Positions 13,101 to 27,655 of a stretch of DNA of 64,000 bases are shown here, piece by piece. Both the position numbers and the translations under genes were made by a program. The stretch's first letter is position 1. Every line of letters begins with the position of its first letter. The DNA comes from Anisakis pegreffii (taxonomy: Eukaryota > Nematoda > Chromadorea > Rhabditida > Anisakidae), in assembly GCA_035041965.1 (NCBI GenBank), contig JAPYMA010003051.1:62001-126000 (forward strand). Direction: 5' to 3'. The notes beneath the pieces were generated by a model that did no database searches, was not told the DNA's origin, and saw only the letters and a program-made list of their open reading frames with translations.

Positions 13101-16100
13101 GAAACTGCTGCAGTCAACGAATGGTTTTGCATGCATGATTTCTTTGCATTTGCAGTGGTCAATAACGTGGTTGATTTTTATATTCGGAGCTTGCTTTTAT
13201 CGTCTGAAGAATTGTTTAACTAAGGCATTAAGACTGTTCGTTTTGCCATTTTCCGACTGGATTTGCTTTCTGCTGATTCGAATATTTCTAGATTGTCCAC
13301 TGATTCCGAGGATCATTCTCTCGGATTTGTCTATAGATTAATATCTATAATCACGATGTTGTTGTCATACAACACAATCCTTAGAAAAAACTGAAACTAG
13401 CAATAGGTTATCCGATTAATCATATGATTAACTCACTTATCTAGATTCGCTGTTGCAAGATATCAGAAAAAAATCAATCAATTCAACAGTGAGCATAAAT
13501 CAATTCAGTAAAAGTAATCAATCGTGAGCGATTTTAGAGAGAATCGCACGAGTTGCGAAAATATCTGATTGTGAAGTGGTGAATGTATAGGAGGACATGA
13601 GGAGTCCTACAAAAAAACAATTATATAGGCAAGTGGATCTCACTGGGAACACGTTTTCATGTGGCGAATTTTGAGAGTAAGATTGCTGAATCAACTGAAA
13701 AAGTTCGACGCTTTCACTGGCTGATTTCACAAAGGTTTAGAGCAGCTTAAATGAATCTATTGTGAAGGTGAATTGGAAGGTGAATGATAAGGCACATAAA
13801 ATGATGAGATATATGTGTGGTGGAAAAGAAGTTTATAGAAACCTTCAGTTCCTTTGGTAAACTCTATTGAGAGACGTCACTCAAAACATATATCAACGAA
13901 TATTTTGAAATATCGAAGGAAGCAGCATTTAATCTAGCTTGCCTGCAATATCAAACTGTCTGATCGAAGGATTTTCATTGACAAATCACAATTCCATCTT
14001 TTCAATCACAATATAACCTCTCTTTTTTCGACATCTTTTAATCGTAGCATATTGTAGATTAGGCATATCTCTATGGAATACTCGAGAAGCCAGGAAAATT
14101 GGAAAGCGGCTTTAGAATACGATAGACTATCACAATTCACATTCGATTTGACAGCGACTTTTACAGAGACCCTTAATTTTTTCGCATTGAAAAGATTTCT
14201 TACAAGAAGAAGATTAAAATCAACAGGATAATGTTGCGACTGGTGCGATTTTCAGAAACAAGAAGGTTCAATAAAATTAAAAAACATACAAAATATAGAC
14301 TGCTTTCTATCGGCTGACGATACCATTGGATTACATACCGGTGAATCAGGCCGACTGGAGCAATTGACAAGAAAAAGCATACGACGATGAGAAACGTTTG
14401 GAGGAATCAAAATAGCAGTGTCTTAGGAGCAGAAGAAATTGAGCCAATGTCGACGCTCAGGAGTACTTCTGTGTGAGATTGAAAGAGGACTATGCTGAAG
14501 CTGAAAGTTTAGTAAAAGTAGAATAAGACGATGTGGATTACCAGCTTGTCTCAATAAGATAGATGATGATCCGAATAAACGAAAGAAATTGAATGAAAAA
14601 CTGTTACAGTGGTGAGATATTAATAGAATTGGCACTTTACAATTGCACAAATTGTAGTAAGAAACAGTGATGAGATTAAACATCTTGAGCAGTACAATCA
14701 GTGATATTCTTATTGTTAGTGTTCCGTTGCACTCGTAAAGAATATCTGGAACAGTTTACAGTATTGCTTTAGCATCAGAACAGGAACAGATTGATGGTAA
14801 GCTCTGGAATTTTAGCTGAGTTTGAAGTCTGAAAAACTGCAATGCAATTGTAAGGTTTCAGAGGGCATGAAAGTTTCAGAAGAGTAATATAAGTGAACGT
14901 CATTCAGTTCTTGGGAAATTGATGATCACAGACAAAAGCTTAACAGAGGACATGTGGGAGGATGGATGGAGGCTGGCTGGCTTGACAGATTAGACCCTCA
15001 AATTCATTCGAGAAGAGTGGCGATTTGCAAGTACTGGATAGTGATGAAGTGATAAGTTTTAACGGTAACTGTCATAGGGAGGATAACTGCTTAAGATCTT
15101 AAGCGATAGAAATCCTCGTCACTAGATCAAATTGATGAGTTGTCATGCAGCTGTAAAGGCGATTTCACAAAACACACTGAACGATTCATTTGTGTGCTTA
15201 TTCAACACGTTACTCATTACGACTTTGTGTATCTATCACCAATATCACAAATAACCTCCTTAATGTTCACGCAGCTTACAATAGAGGAGCGGAGAATCAT
15301 CCGCTTTCTGATCTCGATTCTTGATTTGGCGATTATACATGAATATGATTACTCTCCCAATAATGTCTTGCTAAGAAGGCTGGAATCAATTGATCTAGCG
15401 AAACTGTATTTAATGATCGCTCCGAATAACTGTTGAAAGCAATTGATGGCCGTGACTGATTTTCAAATCTATTCCTAAGGAAGCTACCCAATGGAAATAT
15501 AGTTTGAAGGTTCTTTAAAATTTCTGAAAATTCTGCAGTCGTGAAGCGGAAACCCTATTTCCGCAATCAACTTTGAGCAAGACAGCACACTGAGAAAAAA
15601 GTCCCTGACGGATTTCTACAGAAAGAGTTTCCTGTTTACTCAGTGCTCTGTTCTAATCATGAGTTTGTTAGCGAACCGAATGCTGCTTGCATTCGAACTC
15701 ATTATGTTTTTTTTTCAGATGCCCAAATTCTATCCAATTTAATCGAATTGCAAAAGAAAGGAACAACTCGAAATTAATGATGTATCGAATGTGAACATAA
15801 AATAATGGAAAGGAACGAGACATGAGGAAAAAAATGGGGAATTGAACCAACGAAATGAAGATTGGATCTGATGAATTTCTGAGTAGATGCATATAAAGTT
15901 TTGAAATGTAATTTAGTTTGTTCATCTCGAACGCTCCACTCAGACGATCAGTCAACAAGCGATTTTGATGTTCATGTTTAATTCAAGCTCCCAGCAGATG
16001 CACTGTAGTCAACATTCGTCAATTATCTGATACTGAACTATGTGGTAACATATCACAAGGATTAAGGCTATCGAATGTTGTGTACATAAATGAATGAATG

Positions 16101-19100
16101 TTTAATCAATTATATCCCGTGTTCGTTTATTCTTTCACTAGTTGACAACAAAATAAATTATTAAAAGTAGTCGACCATTGCGAGCTATTCATGCCATAGA
16201 ATGCTAATTATAACTTTGGCAAAACATTCCGAAGAATGCAGCAGTCCCGATTCGAGTGTTTTTCAGTAACATAGTGAAACCGAAAGCGAAATGATCGCAA
16301 TGATCGCATTTACATGGCTCAGTTATTCAACAACACAAAGGTGCAAATTTCTTGAGAAAACGTTTTGAACGTTGTCTTCATATGGCTAAGGAAACGATTG
16401 AGATATGAGTTTTGCGTACAACAACGAATGTAATAGCTTCCGTTTGCAAAACTCCTTCTAACTATTAACCCGAATGAGCGAATAACAATTCTGACATTGA
16501 TATTCACTAATAATTTCGCGCACTGACACATTGCTGGTACTACTGACGCGTGCACAACGGAAATATAACTCTTTTTGAAACTTCGATTTGAATATAACAA
16601 CAACTTAGGTTTCACGGAAGCAATCAGTTCTTATTGCTAAATTTACCGTCATTTCTCATCAATGATCACTTTATCTTATCACCCCTGATAGTCATATTCT
16701 CTAGTATGTTATTCTTCATCGCAACTGATCAATTCCAAAACCGAATGTGCCAATTCGAGAGTCGATCCAAATGTAATCAACTTTATTCGACCAACTTGCC
16801 ATTTATGCACATCATTTTGATAACAGTTTTCAACGATTCAACATTCTGAGTGAAAAAAACGATGTGAATTTTTTCTTCAGAGAAATCAGAGGAATGCTCT
16901 AACAATAGAGCAAGATAAAAATCAGATATAACGAGCATGGAAGCTAGCTGGAGGAAGCGTTTGAATCGAGATTGCATACTTTTTCAAGTGCATCACGCAG
17001 TGATAATCGAATATTGCACTGCACTGAATTCCCTCTCCCTATACGATAGTCAAACACTAAATTGCGATGTACGCACATATACGGTAAAGTTTTAGGAAAA
17101 CAACTGATGTGTGTGTGGATTCACTGATGGAAAGGATGCATTTTCTAAAAACTCCTACTTTGACACATACTCAGATCAATATTACTATCAGATTTTCTTA
17201 ACCTAATATTGTAGCAATTCAATTCTTAGACCAGAAAACTTGCAGGATCTATTTATCCTCAGCGAACAGATACTGACGGCTGTGATTCTCGTCTTCCAAA
17301 TGATCTCGATGCCAACATACTGCCAAGGCATATTTTCTTACTTCAGCAAAATGCACTCACTCTATGTGCTTTTAGATAAAGCACACATCCACTACTACTG
17401 ACATATCGTAATCATCTTGAGTGCCCTCAAAATATAAACCCTCTCAAGCATGCTTCCTTACTCATACTCATTTTGGTCAACATTTGGACGAGTAGTTTAA
17501 AACGAACAATGGGCACGTATGCATCCCTGAATATATACTATCATCCACGAACACTTGCATGCTCACTTCTCAATATTTACTGAGCTAAACTCCTTCGGAT
17601 TGCACAAGAGTCGCTCCAATTGCTAGGAATTACCGTAATATACCGTAATACGATAAGCTTTAGGAATAGAATGTTTACTAATGAATACTGTCGAATGCAA
17701 CATTTAGGTAGCAGCAATCGATCGACTCTACCTAAAAACTAACTGTCGATCAATCATAAAACTTCATACGACTAGTGCATAATGCGGAGCGAACCCGTCA
17801 CTCATGCGCATGTTCAATCAATCAAATTCAATTCGTATAACCATCCAAAATCGTCGATTATCACTCGATCTCATCACACTTCCCTTGCACTTCACAACAT
17901 CTTCACTCTTTCATGCAATAAACTTGCTAAACGTTAATTGACAGCATTCCAAAGCGAGAACCATTCGAATTCCTGACAGAAAATTGATGCGGTGTCGGCA
18001 GGAGGATCGTTTATTCGTCCAATTCAGCTAACAAGTTTAGGAGTAAGTAGTAGAGCAATACTACTTCGCTGCTCTAATCATTGATTGCTTTGTGACATAA
18101 CTCAAGATTTGTGCACATTCGGGGAGTTGAACATGCGAGAGAGCAGTTCTGATGATGGATAGTTTTTGTTCTTGTTTGATTTTTCTTAAATTATCAGTCG
18201 TAGGCAATCGAAATAGATGCGATTTTCAACATACACTGCTAGAAGAATCCTGGATCTGGATGAGGAAATGTGGATGGATCAACAGAGTATTTGTATTTGC
18301 CCTAACGATTTGCCCTGATGAAGAGAAAGTTCACTTGAGGGTTAAAAATTTTCCTATCACATTGACACATTGCTCAGAGCTTTTATATTAACTGATGGCC
18401 GGTGTATTTGATCCATATATAGCGAAATTCCTGGGTTATTGGATGATATGTAGTGACTATATGAACCTATAATGAACAAAAAAGTGCATTTGCATTTGAT
18501 AAGCTGAATGTGATACTTCTAATAGGATAAATCGATGCAAGACTGGCTCTTCACCTCAGGAACTTTCTGCTGGTGTTATCAGCTTGATAAATCTGACATT
18601 TACGATGTAAATTATTGTGAGTAAAGTATTCGAGAAATGCTGTTGAATTCCGTGATTGCCTCAGACACTAGCATTCTGCAAAGAGCAAACGAGCATTCAG
18701 CAAACCGTTCGAGCTCAAATGGCATCTCAAAATCAAATAACCATTGAGTCCATCGTCATAAAATAAATCCACTTGATTCATCATGATGGGGAAATATTCC
18801 CACAAATATTATATGCCAGTGAATGGAATGTGCATCGTTAAAAAGTTATTTTATTTGTAATTATCATTGAGAATCATTCAGATGTCTATCTATCATCATA
18901 ATATGAACCGAGTTATACCTAAAGCTCTACGATATGGTGGTGCAATAAAGCAAATGGCATAAACGCAGCAAAAACAAGACGAATCGAAACAGTTGTTATG
19001 CGCGATCAGTATAATGCCGCAATTCACTGATTCACGAAAACAAACACATCGCTTACGTCAAGCAACATGCATATTTATCTTCCTGAATAATTAAAGCAAT

Positions 19101-19773
19101 TTACCGACGCAGTGATCCAGCATAAATCTAGTTATCTGTTCGCTTTTATTCAATATACTTACGTGGTTGTCTTTCAATGGCAAGATTAGGTTCCAAACGA
19201 AATTCATCGTTGGAATGTGCATTTAAGAAGTCATTTCACAGCTGAACTGGAAGAAGTTCAGAGTGTTCCTACCGTTAGAGAGCGTTTAGAAATCAGGCGA
19301 ACCAAGTCAAGCTGGTGATTCAGTCACATTGATCTAGCGATCGATCATTTAACAGATTCCATGATCGCATTCGATATGTGATCACATCGATTGAGCCTAG
19401 GCTCAGGCTACGCTCCTCGGCTGGTGCTCAGGTCTATGCTCAGGCTGTGTTATCACTAGGACTTACAAGGTGTTAAAATACACTTGCATGTTTTGGAACA
19501 CCTACACACAAATTACCGTTCAATCCAACTATATGGCAGTTATTCTTAGGGTACAAATATGATTGTCCAGATTCCAGGCAAAAACTCAGATGATACGAAC
19601 AGCTGTTGCTAACATTTGCAATGTAACAAGTTTTTTAGAAGTGAGGTCGAACAAGCACCCATTCCGAATAAATGTGAGGGCAAATGCAGAGGTCACAACC
19701 ACGAACGCGGTGCATGACGAATTGGAATGTTGATAATTAGCACAGAAAATTTCGAAAACGACATAAACTGTAC
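10159..19773. other. Intron between MLASS and MSIST first exons
   Basis: No supported exon. A plus-strand frame at about 15140-15436 reads as protein-like but starts at TTG and has no convincing splice sites. Short tandem copies of taccgtaata occur near 17634, and copies of gctcaggct near 19390-19450. Nothing else stands out. Confidence 0.45.
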
Positions 19774-19912
19774 CGTAATTCAAATAGTCTTCGCTCACGA
19801 ACTCAGACTTGAAATTGCGCATTTGAGCTGCGGCCTCCTTGAAGGCAGCTTTGTGATCGCGTTCACGCTTTTCGCGAACATTACGACCAAAGAAAAACGA
19901 TGAAGCCAACAT
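19774..19912 (-). CDS. Alternative first exon, PKA-C locus (MLASSFFFGRN)
   Basis: ATG at 19912 opens a coding-like frame beginning MLASSFFFGRNVREKRERD, followed by an Ala/Lys/Glu/Gln-rich stretch likely to form a helix and an acidic SEDYLNY end. Using the GTACAG donor at 19773 the exon has 46 codons plus one base and ends in phase 1, like the other PKA-locus first exons. That donor is weak. A better donor, GTGAGC at 19798, would end the exon after 38 codons in phase 0 and would not fit the series. The frame is open for 24 codons upstream of the ATG with no other Met. The short aromatic start followed by a charged helix suits a kinase N-terminal A-helix extension, but no homologue is recognised. 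The MLKF exon lies 8 kb upstream and the MSIST exon 9.6 kb downstream. Confidence 0.45.
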
Positions 19913-21848
19913 AGCTTTTTGCGACCAAAATTGACGGAAAGCAGTAGTTGTGTTTGTGATGAATGAGGAAGTGGAACAATATGGGGCTATTTACAACGTA
20001 GTTTCAGTTTATATTGATGAAACACAGAATATTTTATAACACAGACTATGTGAATGCTTCAGAAGTCAGGTAATAATAACAATAGTATTGGAATGATATG
20101 ATTTTTGGTTAGTTTGAATTTGGTAGAGAGCGCAATACATGTTTTTACAATATATTTACAGTTGCTGATTTCTACTACTGATATATCAGTTGGGATCAGT
20201 ACAACAGTGAAAAGAATTAAGAAGAGAGTGCCGAATGAGGAAGGAACACAGTCAAACAAATCTGACGGAGCAGTTGAAGACACTCGAAGGCTTGATGACA
20301 AATCACTGGAGAATATTGGATTTTGGAGAAGCTTCGATTATACAGAGCTGCTCATTTTAACCCATTCAAAAACGATCATCTTCAAGCAACTATTACAACC
20401 AATTGGATACCAAACATGTTCGTTGGTTGCATCGTCGATGATATAAAACACAGAAATAAACCATTGCAGTCAGTGCACATCATTGGACATCATTATCGCT
20501 AATTGTGCAGTTTTTTAATCTTTTGAATGGATTCAGTAACGCATCCACTGATGAGTTTGTTCGTTTGCAGTAGAACTTTTGCTATGGATGTATGTGTTCA
20601 TGCACAGACTATGATTAGTTTATGAATATTTGCTTACAAATTTATCAATGAAGCTTTGCCTTCATCAACAATCAACAAATAGACAACAAACTGAAAGTAT
20701 AATATCAACACTGCTGAAACATCTTCATCATCAGCAAAACGATGAAGCAATAATGGAGGATAATGATATCAACAATTGATGATTGGAATGTGAGGAGCAT
20801 TGACAGTAGTTGAAGTAAATAAGAATGCAATCAAAAATATGATTTGCAGACACGTTGCAGAAGGAGTCGGCGAAATAGCTGCTGCTGTTTGATAGTGCTT
20901 TTGATATATCACTGCACTCAGAATTTCACACATTCAGCGCTGTACTGATTGAATTGCACTGACTTAGGTTTAACTAGCAATTACAGTGAGCAATTAATTA
21001 ATCTTCGAAGGTTCTCAATTATCACAGACGAGAACAATGCGAAACGCTCAGCTAGTTAGTTGTATTGATGGAAAAACAACGTGATGAGTCTCAATTATGA
21101 ATGATCCCACTTCTCAAATTATCGGACCACAGTGATCGATGAGGATGATAAGAAAAGATCTGACTGTTTAAAAGGTGATGAAGGTGATTAGTGAAGCCAG
21201 AAAAAAACAGTGCTAGAGTAGGCGATATGATTGAATGGGATGTGAAAAGGCCAAGGCTTTAGGATATGCTCACAGATCAGTTGATATGTTCGACGATATC
21301 AGTGTTGACTTCAAGCACTTCTCAGTTCCCTGTTCTTTCAGGTGCTACTTCTTTGACAACAACAATATTGATAGCGATATGAATTCGAGTGCTGATCAGG
21401 ACACAGGTTTACTGATCGGTAATATCAAGTTGATCAGTGTCGGTGATAATTAGTGGATTTGCAACGATATGAATCAAGATTGCGGATGCTCTTTTTTCGA
21501 GCAGGAAAAATTGTTCAATGAAGCAATAGTAGCGTTGTTTGCAGTGATAATACTAGTGCTCATAGTACTAGTGATAAAAACAACAATGAGATTAGAGCAG
21601 TTATTAGTGCTGATGATGATGTGAACAATAGGAGTTTGCGCTGATTTATCAGAAATGGTCGTAGCTGAACAGTGTACAAGACTGATAATTCTGGCGATGA
21701 TATCAGTGGCAATGGCGATGTGAACGAAGAATTCAACTGTGCTGATTCAGTAGTACCTATCTGAGAATATTTGAAAGTTAAAGAAGAACCTCTAATGTTG
21801 AGTTAGTCAACAAGCACATAGTGAACAAGCTCTCTCTCCTACACTCAC

Positions 21849-22053
21849 AATGAATCCCCACGACACTGCATACACACACTGTAAACCCTGGATGAAGCTG
21901 CTGGATATTCGTCGGTAGCAACACAGAGGCGACTAGAGATATGCGAATGGACCGGACCACAAAGCGAATAAGAATTACACACTTTGCATATCCATGTCGT
22001 GTTTCTTCTACTGCCGCGCGTATAACTGCAGTTATCCGTTTTCTCTTATCCAT
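21849..22053 (-). CDS. Weak candidate first exon (MDKRKRITAVIRA)
   Basis: ATG at 22053 opens 68 codons plus one base, ending at a GTGAGT donor at 21848 in phase 1. The first 24 residues (MDKRKRITAVIRAAVEET...) are basic and helix-like. The remainder is hydrophobic and Cys/Val-rich, unlike a PKA N-terminus. The frame is also open upstream of the ATG for about 17 codons. Strand and phase agree with the PKA first exons; nothing else supports it. Confidence 0.22.
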
Positions 22054-25000
22054 ATCTCTCTCTAAGAATGGCCACGAAACGCAGATATAACATATCTCTA
22101 ACACTCAGCTCTATCGGGAATCCAAAACTTCATAGCACTCGTTTCCGAAACATCACTGTCCCTGCACACTCATTCAGTTGCATGCAAAATTTCGGTCACT
22201 AATTACTTATCGTCCCCTCTGGCTTTTGAGACTCAGTTGGGTTTTAGTTCGATTTCACTGAATCAGATATCCATCCTCCAGTATTATTCTAATTCGTGTA
22301 AATCCCTCCCGTTGAGCGTGATCGAGCATGATCAATTCGTTCTTTTTTTTTCAGTTTGACCTTTTGTTCATGCCTGACCGGATAAATTTGTTGTATTACG
22401 CTCATTCATGCGTACACGTTTCGGAAGTTTCAAAACGTTGACTTTTCGAATAGCTATTGCATTGATCCCTTTCCTATAGCATGGATCGTTTAGGAGGGTG
22501 GTTTGATGTATTGGCATATCAGAGGTTGTTTGATAGATTATCATTCATTTGCTTTCGAAACTCTTGTTGCTGCTGATCAATGCTCTGTTGTCATATTACA
22601 CATGAATATATTACGATTTGCACACATATTTATTTGCGAGAGTAGCAAATCAAAATGTTTCTAAGCATTCAACTATACCGTTGCAAATCGGCTTAAGTGC
22701 TAGGTAAGTAAGTATTCAGCTTGAGCGTGTCAAAATTGACAGCGAAATGTTGAGATATCATTTTTGCAGACTTACACTGACTGAATCAACTACTACTACC
22801 AGGAGTTAGCATAAAGGAAGCCATTAAAAGCGTTGATGTCAGATTTGTTACGATTGTTGCTATTATGTATTCACTAATCAAACAGAGTGTTAGATCCTCC
22901 AACTGTTTTAGAAGTGATCACACCAGCCTCCAGTCAATAATGTCAGTCTCAGCTCAAATCTGACAGGTTCGAATAGGCAAGCTGAATTCAAATAAAATTC
23001 AGTACATCGTTTCACACATATCATCTGCTTTACTATGTAAAGTAGGAAGTAAGCGAGAGGAATGAGGATACTGCGTTCGGTCGGATAAATAAAGATAAAT
23101 CGAATGGAAGGACTAGCAACCACTCTCAGGGACTGGTTGTCATAAATTTGGATGAGAAGAACGAAAATAACTATGCCCAAGAGAAAACACTGGCAGAACA
23201 ACTCAAGAGCAATCAGTTGCTTTTAACTTATTACTTTAATCAACGATGATGGAAATTAATTAGTTCAATGAACTCGATCACGAGGTAGGTAAATTACTTT
23301 TGGTGGAATAAATTTTTGACAGACTGAAGATAGAAAACACAAGAAAAAACACCTATTGGTCGGATAAGAGCATGGATTTATTGTGTTCCGTCGATTTCTT
23401 GAGCCAGACGGTCAACAAAACGAGAATAAGAGAGAAAAGGCTTGGGGAATGATTTACAATTAATCACTCGGATTACGTTCTCGAATAAACTATCTCCTTA
23501 ACGAATTGTAAATTCTAGCACACTTTCAATGGTTTCGAAATTGGATTAGTACGATATTTTCACATTTTAATAATCCGAAAGAATAGTGGAATGAAGCACT
23601 GGAACATAACACCGAGTTGCTCAGAAATTTAAAAAAAACAACTTCGGAAATTCATGATTGCCGATGTTCTGTTTTGCATATTGTTTCTATTGTCGTCATT
23701 TTACATCGCACCGAGTCAATTTAATTATCCACTGCGAGCATGATGCTTAATGCAGACCTTTCTTAACTATCGCTGTCAGGATTAAATTTAGAATGTGATA
23801 ATGTGAAACAATGTGGATCGATACAAATGAGATAAATGTGCACTGAACTCAGATCCTGCAATGTGGTAGAAGATCAACTGCGAGAAAGGTTTCATTTCCC
23901 ACTTCCATACAAATTGATCACTATAGAGCAATCAATACGTTCATATTAGCAATAGGCGGATTGCGATCTTCAAGCTAACCGTCTTCTCAGCTTTGCTCGG
24001 AAACATGCGAATTTCTTGTCACCGTTCGATCCAGCAGAATGTCTAGATTCAGAATATTAAAAATTTTACTGAGCAGTTTGACTTAGTTGAGGAGATATAG
24101 ACATTTTATCAATACTGTCTTGGGTGCCACCTTCAAGGCTACCGCTGAGGTTTTGTCGAGATGATATGAGTTTATTTCAGTGCTTTGGCTTGATAAAATT
24201 TTAAACAAATGCTGTTGATAGCAGTAAAATCCGCTTCTTTGTCACCATTTCCGCATTCCATAAGCTTTGTCATTTCACTGTTTATTTTTTCGTCGATTAC
24301 ATTCACGTGTACTCTGACTTGCAGAAAACTGAACACTCCACAGTCATATTATTGTTCGCATCTGACAATCTGGTTGATCAAAACAATGCCAGAAGTCAGC
24401 ACATACTTGAATTTTTCAACGGTATTCATAAATGCAGGATATTTCCAGCTATACCTTTAAGTGATATACAAATTCAGTGATTCTCATCGATTCTCGCATC
24501 TTTTATCTGTATTCCTTATGATACAGAAAAGTCTCATAAAGAAGATGCAATTATAAATGAATGCATGCAAGCTATGATATAATAAAAATTGATGAAATTC
24601 ACGAATGGATGGTAACACAAGCTAGCTGATTGCAAAAAAAGGCGAGACGACAAAGGCATGTGGGATTGAAAAAACGATATGAGAGAATGCAATTAATTGG
24701 AGTTTCACTACCCAATTTTGATTAAAGGAAGAAAGACGATCTGAAAGCAGTGGAAATTTAGATGAAATGTGTTCGCTTTTTTTTCGAAGTTAACCAACTT
24801 AAGGTTTGGTTTTCATTTTAGACGAACACCGACCGATATGTTCAAAGAAGGGATCAATGAAAGTAACAACTAATGGAACGAATCACTGAGGAACTCAGCG
24901 GGGAATGAACTCAACTTTTCATTCGAAGGGGCTGAAAGACAATCTCATCGATCTGTACATCGTTTAGCTGGAATTGAAGAGTCCAGTAAGACCTCAGCAT

Positions 25001-27655
25001 TATTCACCATATGGAGTTGACCGCTATTGGATTTTGCAACAAATTTGAATTCGTTTGCTGAATTCATGGATTGGAGAGTGTTTGCAAGTCGGTATATAAC
25101 CAGGACATTCTCGGTGGAAGGAAAAAACCTTCCTTTAGATTGTCATCGATGTAATCATATTCATGGCCGTTATCATTTTCTTGAACCAAAGGAAATTCAC
25201 TGCAGATCATTTCATATTGAGTACGTTCAGGCGCTTCAAGCACTCCTTGAGAATCTAATTAATCTTGTGACGCGAAATGTCATCAAGAACTGAATAAAGG
25301 ATATTTGATAAACAACATAGATAAATTTTTGAAAGTAAATGATGTGCGATAAATTCACTGCTGATATTGGGCAATCAATCGAGATGAATGCAAATTAATG
25401 ATCCCAATCGATCAACTAGAAAAAAATCAAATACAAAATGACCGAAGTCTAAAATTTTGAAGTATTTGGTGCAATTGTAAAGTGTATAGTTATACATAAT
25501 ACAATGCTGTCACGGACAACGGATCAGCAAAAATCTGGGCAATATTGATCCGATTAGGTCCATTTTTAGTGATCAGTGATCAGTGTCATTGTTCAATGTT
25601 GCATATGAGCCGTGACTAAAGTTCAAAAATATGCAACAGATTGATTTTGAGTGATGAGCTTGAACGAAAGAGGATTTTGGACGTGCAGAGAAACAATTCA
25701 GCATGGAGTGCTGAAATTGGGTAAGGATGGGAACTTTGACTGAAATGATATCGATCTCATCATGGAACGATCTTGGTTTTAATGGTTGAAAAGTTCTCAA
25801 ATCGCCTTTAAATGCAATATTTGATATTCTGAAAATATCTTCATTAGAATGCGCATTTCTTTAAGAAACACTTTTTTCTGAATAATATTAGTCGACATTC
25901 TCAGCTAACCGATAAAATGACTATGAAAAGTCGATAGAACTGATGAAACATGTCACAAATGTTAAAAATCCTAAACTGCGTACATCCGAAATTGCATTTC
26001 AAAATCTGAGACTTCTATACAATGTGGAATCTGACATAACCTACACAATCAACATCATTAGATTGTTCACATGAATGAATGCACTATGCATCCCGTTGAT
26101 CATCTACGCTTACATTAACTCAAATCGTGATTGCACTTCTCAACAACCCTGATGCAGTGGCCGAACGCAGAAAATTGAATATTTTTTTCATTGGAAGGCT
26201 CTATTCAATTGCTGATTTCTTATATTCTCTTCGCTTGTTCGTATTTCAAACTTGATAAATTTGCGCATTCATTTTAAGTTCACTTCTATCCTCCAAGCTC
26301 CAACATACTCATTGTCAGATGCGAAAATTTATTCTCTGCTCCACTCATATCCCAGATCTCACAATGTTAAGACAATGTTCAAAAAGTGCTCTTCGAATTC
26401 AAATCTCAGCTGTAGAATCAATTGTGAATGCACCTCTTAATTGCCCTTTCTTGTTTCTTGTTCGCCGTGTGGTCGACTGAAAAGTGGCACTTAAGATTCA
26501 TCAGAATAGAGCAGTAGTTTTGGTTCTTTTGGTCCCGCGGGACGACCGAAAAGAAATTCCGCCCAACCGAAATGGAACCAAGAAACGAACGACCGAGCGA
26601 ACACATTACATATGTTAGTTGTCAGTTTTTATGCTGTCTCAAAGCTTTCACAGCACTTCTCCGAGAATCGACCGACGCAAAAGAGACTGCGAAAATTGGA
26701 AATGTTCAGGGATTCGCGACGAGAAACCACTCAGAAACCACCACTCATGCAATATTGTCATGAAGCACACAACAATATTGCATGTTCGAAATAAGAGGAT
26801 TAATTTAGTGAAAATTTTTCGATTAAATTTAGTTTGCTTCATTTCGGCAGCCTGAAAATTTTGTTCGGTCTCCCTTTCACCTTATCTCATAGTGCAAAAA
26901 GCAAATAATGAATCTCTCTCTAGCTCACATCAGATTTTTGATCATGTGATCATAGATGAATCGATAGCAAACTCCCAGCAATACAGAGCCATTTAATGCT
27001 TAGCCATAGAAATTCAGATCAATATCGCATGACTGAATTTGATTATGAATTATGAATGCACGCTTCAATCACTCTCAAGATGCCAATCGACCTCAAAAAG
27101 CTCTCTTCTTCTGAAGATGCGCCACTATAAATTGTTAGCAAAAAAGTTTCGAAATCCACTTTCCGAATGAATGAACGAAGTTGGAATCGCAATTACATTT
27201 TGAGAGCAACCAATAGAAGTGTAGGACATCACGAAATGAAGCATCATTTTCTGATGCAAAGGGGAACGATACTGTGGGCGAGTTTTCCGCTGAGTCTTCA
27301 TACAACACTGCATTTAATTGAGATTCGTATGTGAGTGGAACAGTCTTTCTTGACTCAAAATTCAATTAATCTTTATGGCCTCATAGAGGTACGTAAGCAT
27401 AATAAATGCTGATGGTCAGTTGATGAAAAGTCGCTTGATGATGGAATGGAGTTATAAAACTGGAATGAACTTGATCATTTCGGTCGATATGAATTCAAGT
27501 GCAAACAAGCGCATATCTTCAATTCTTCTATCAACTTCATATCAATCGTCAGCGTCAACGATATCTACCTATCTGAATGAATATTCCTTGAACAATCTCA
27601 GGCCAGTACACTAACTTATCATTGCATGAGTATTTAAACTGCTAGATCGTCTTAC

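Noticed and set aside
15140..15436. 98-codon protein-like plus-strand frame
   Set aside because: It starts at TTG and lacks a credible acceptor or homology; kept only as a note in the intron entry.
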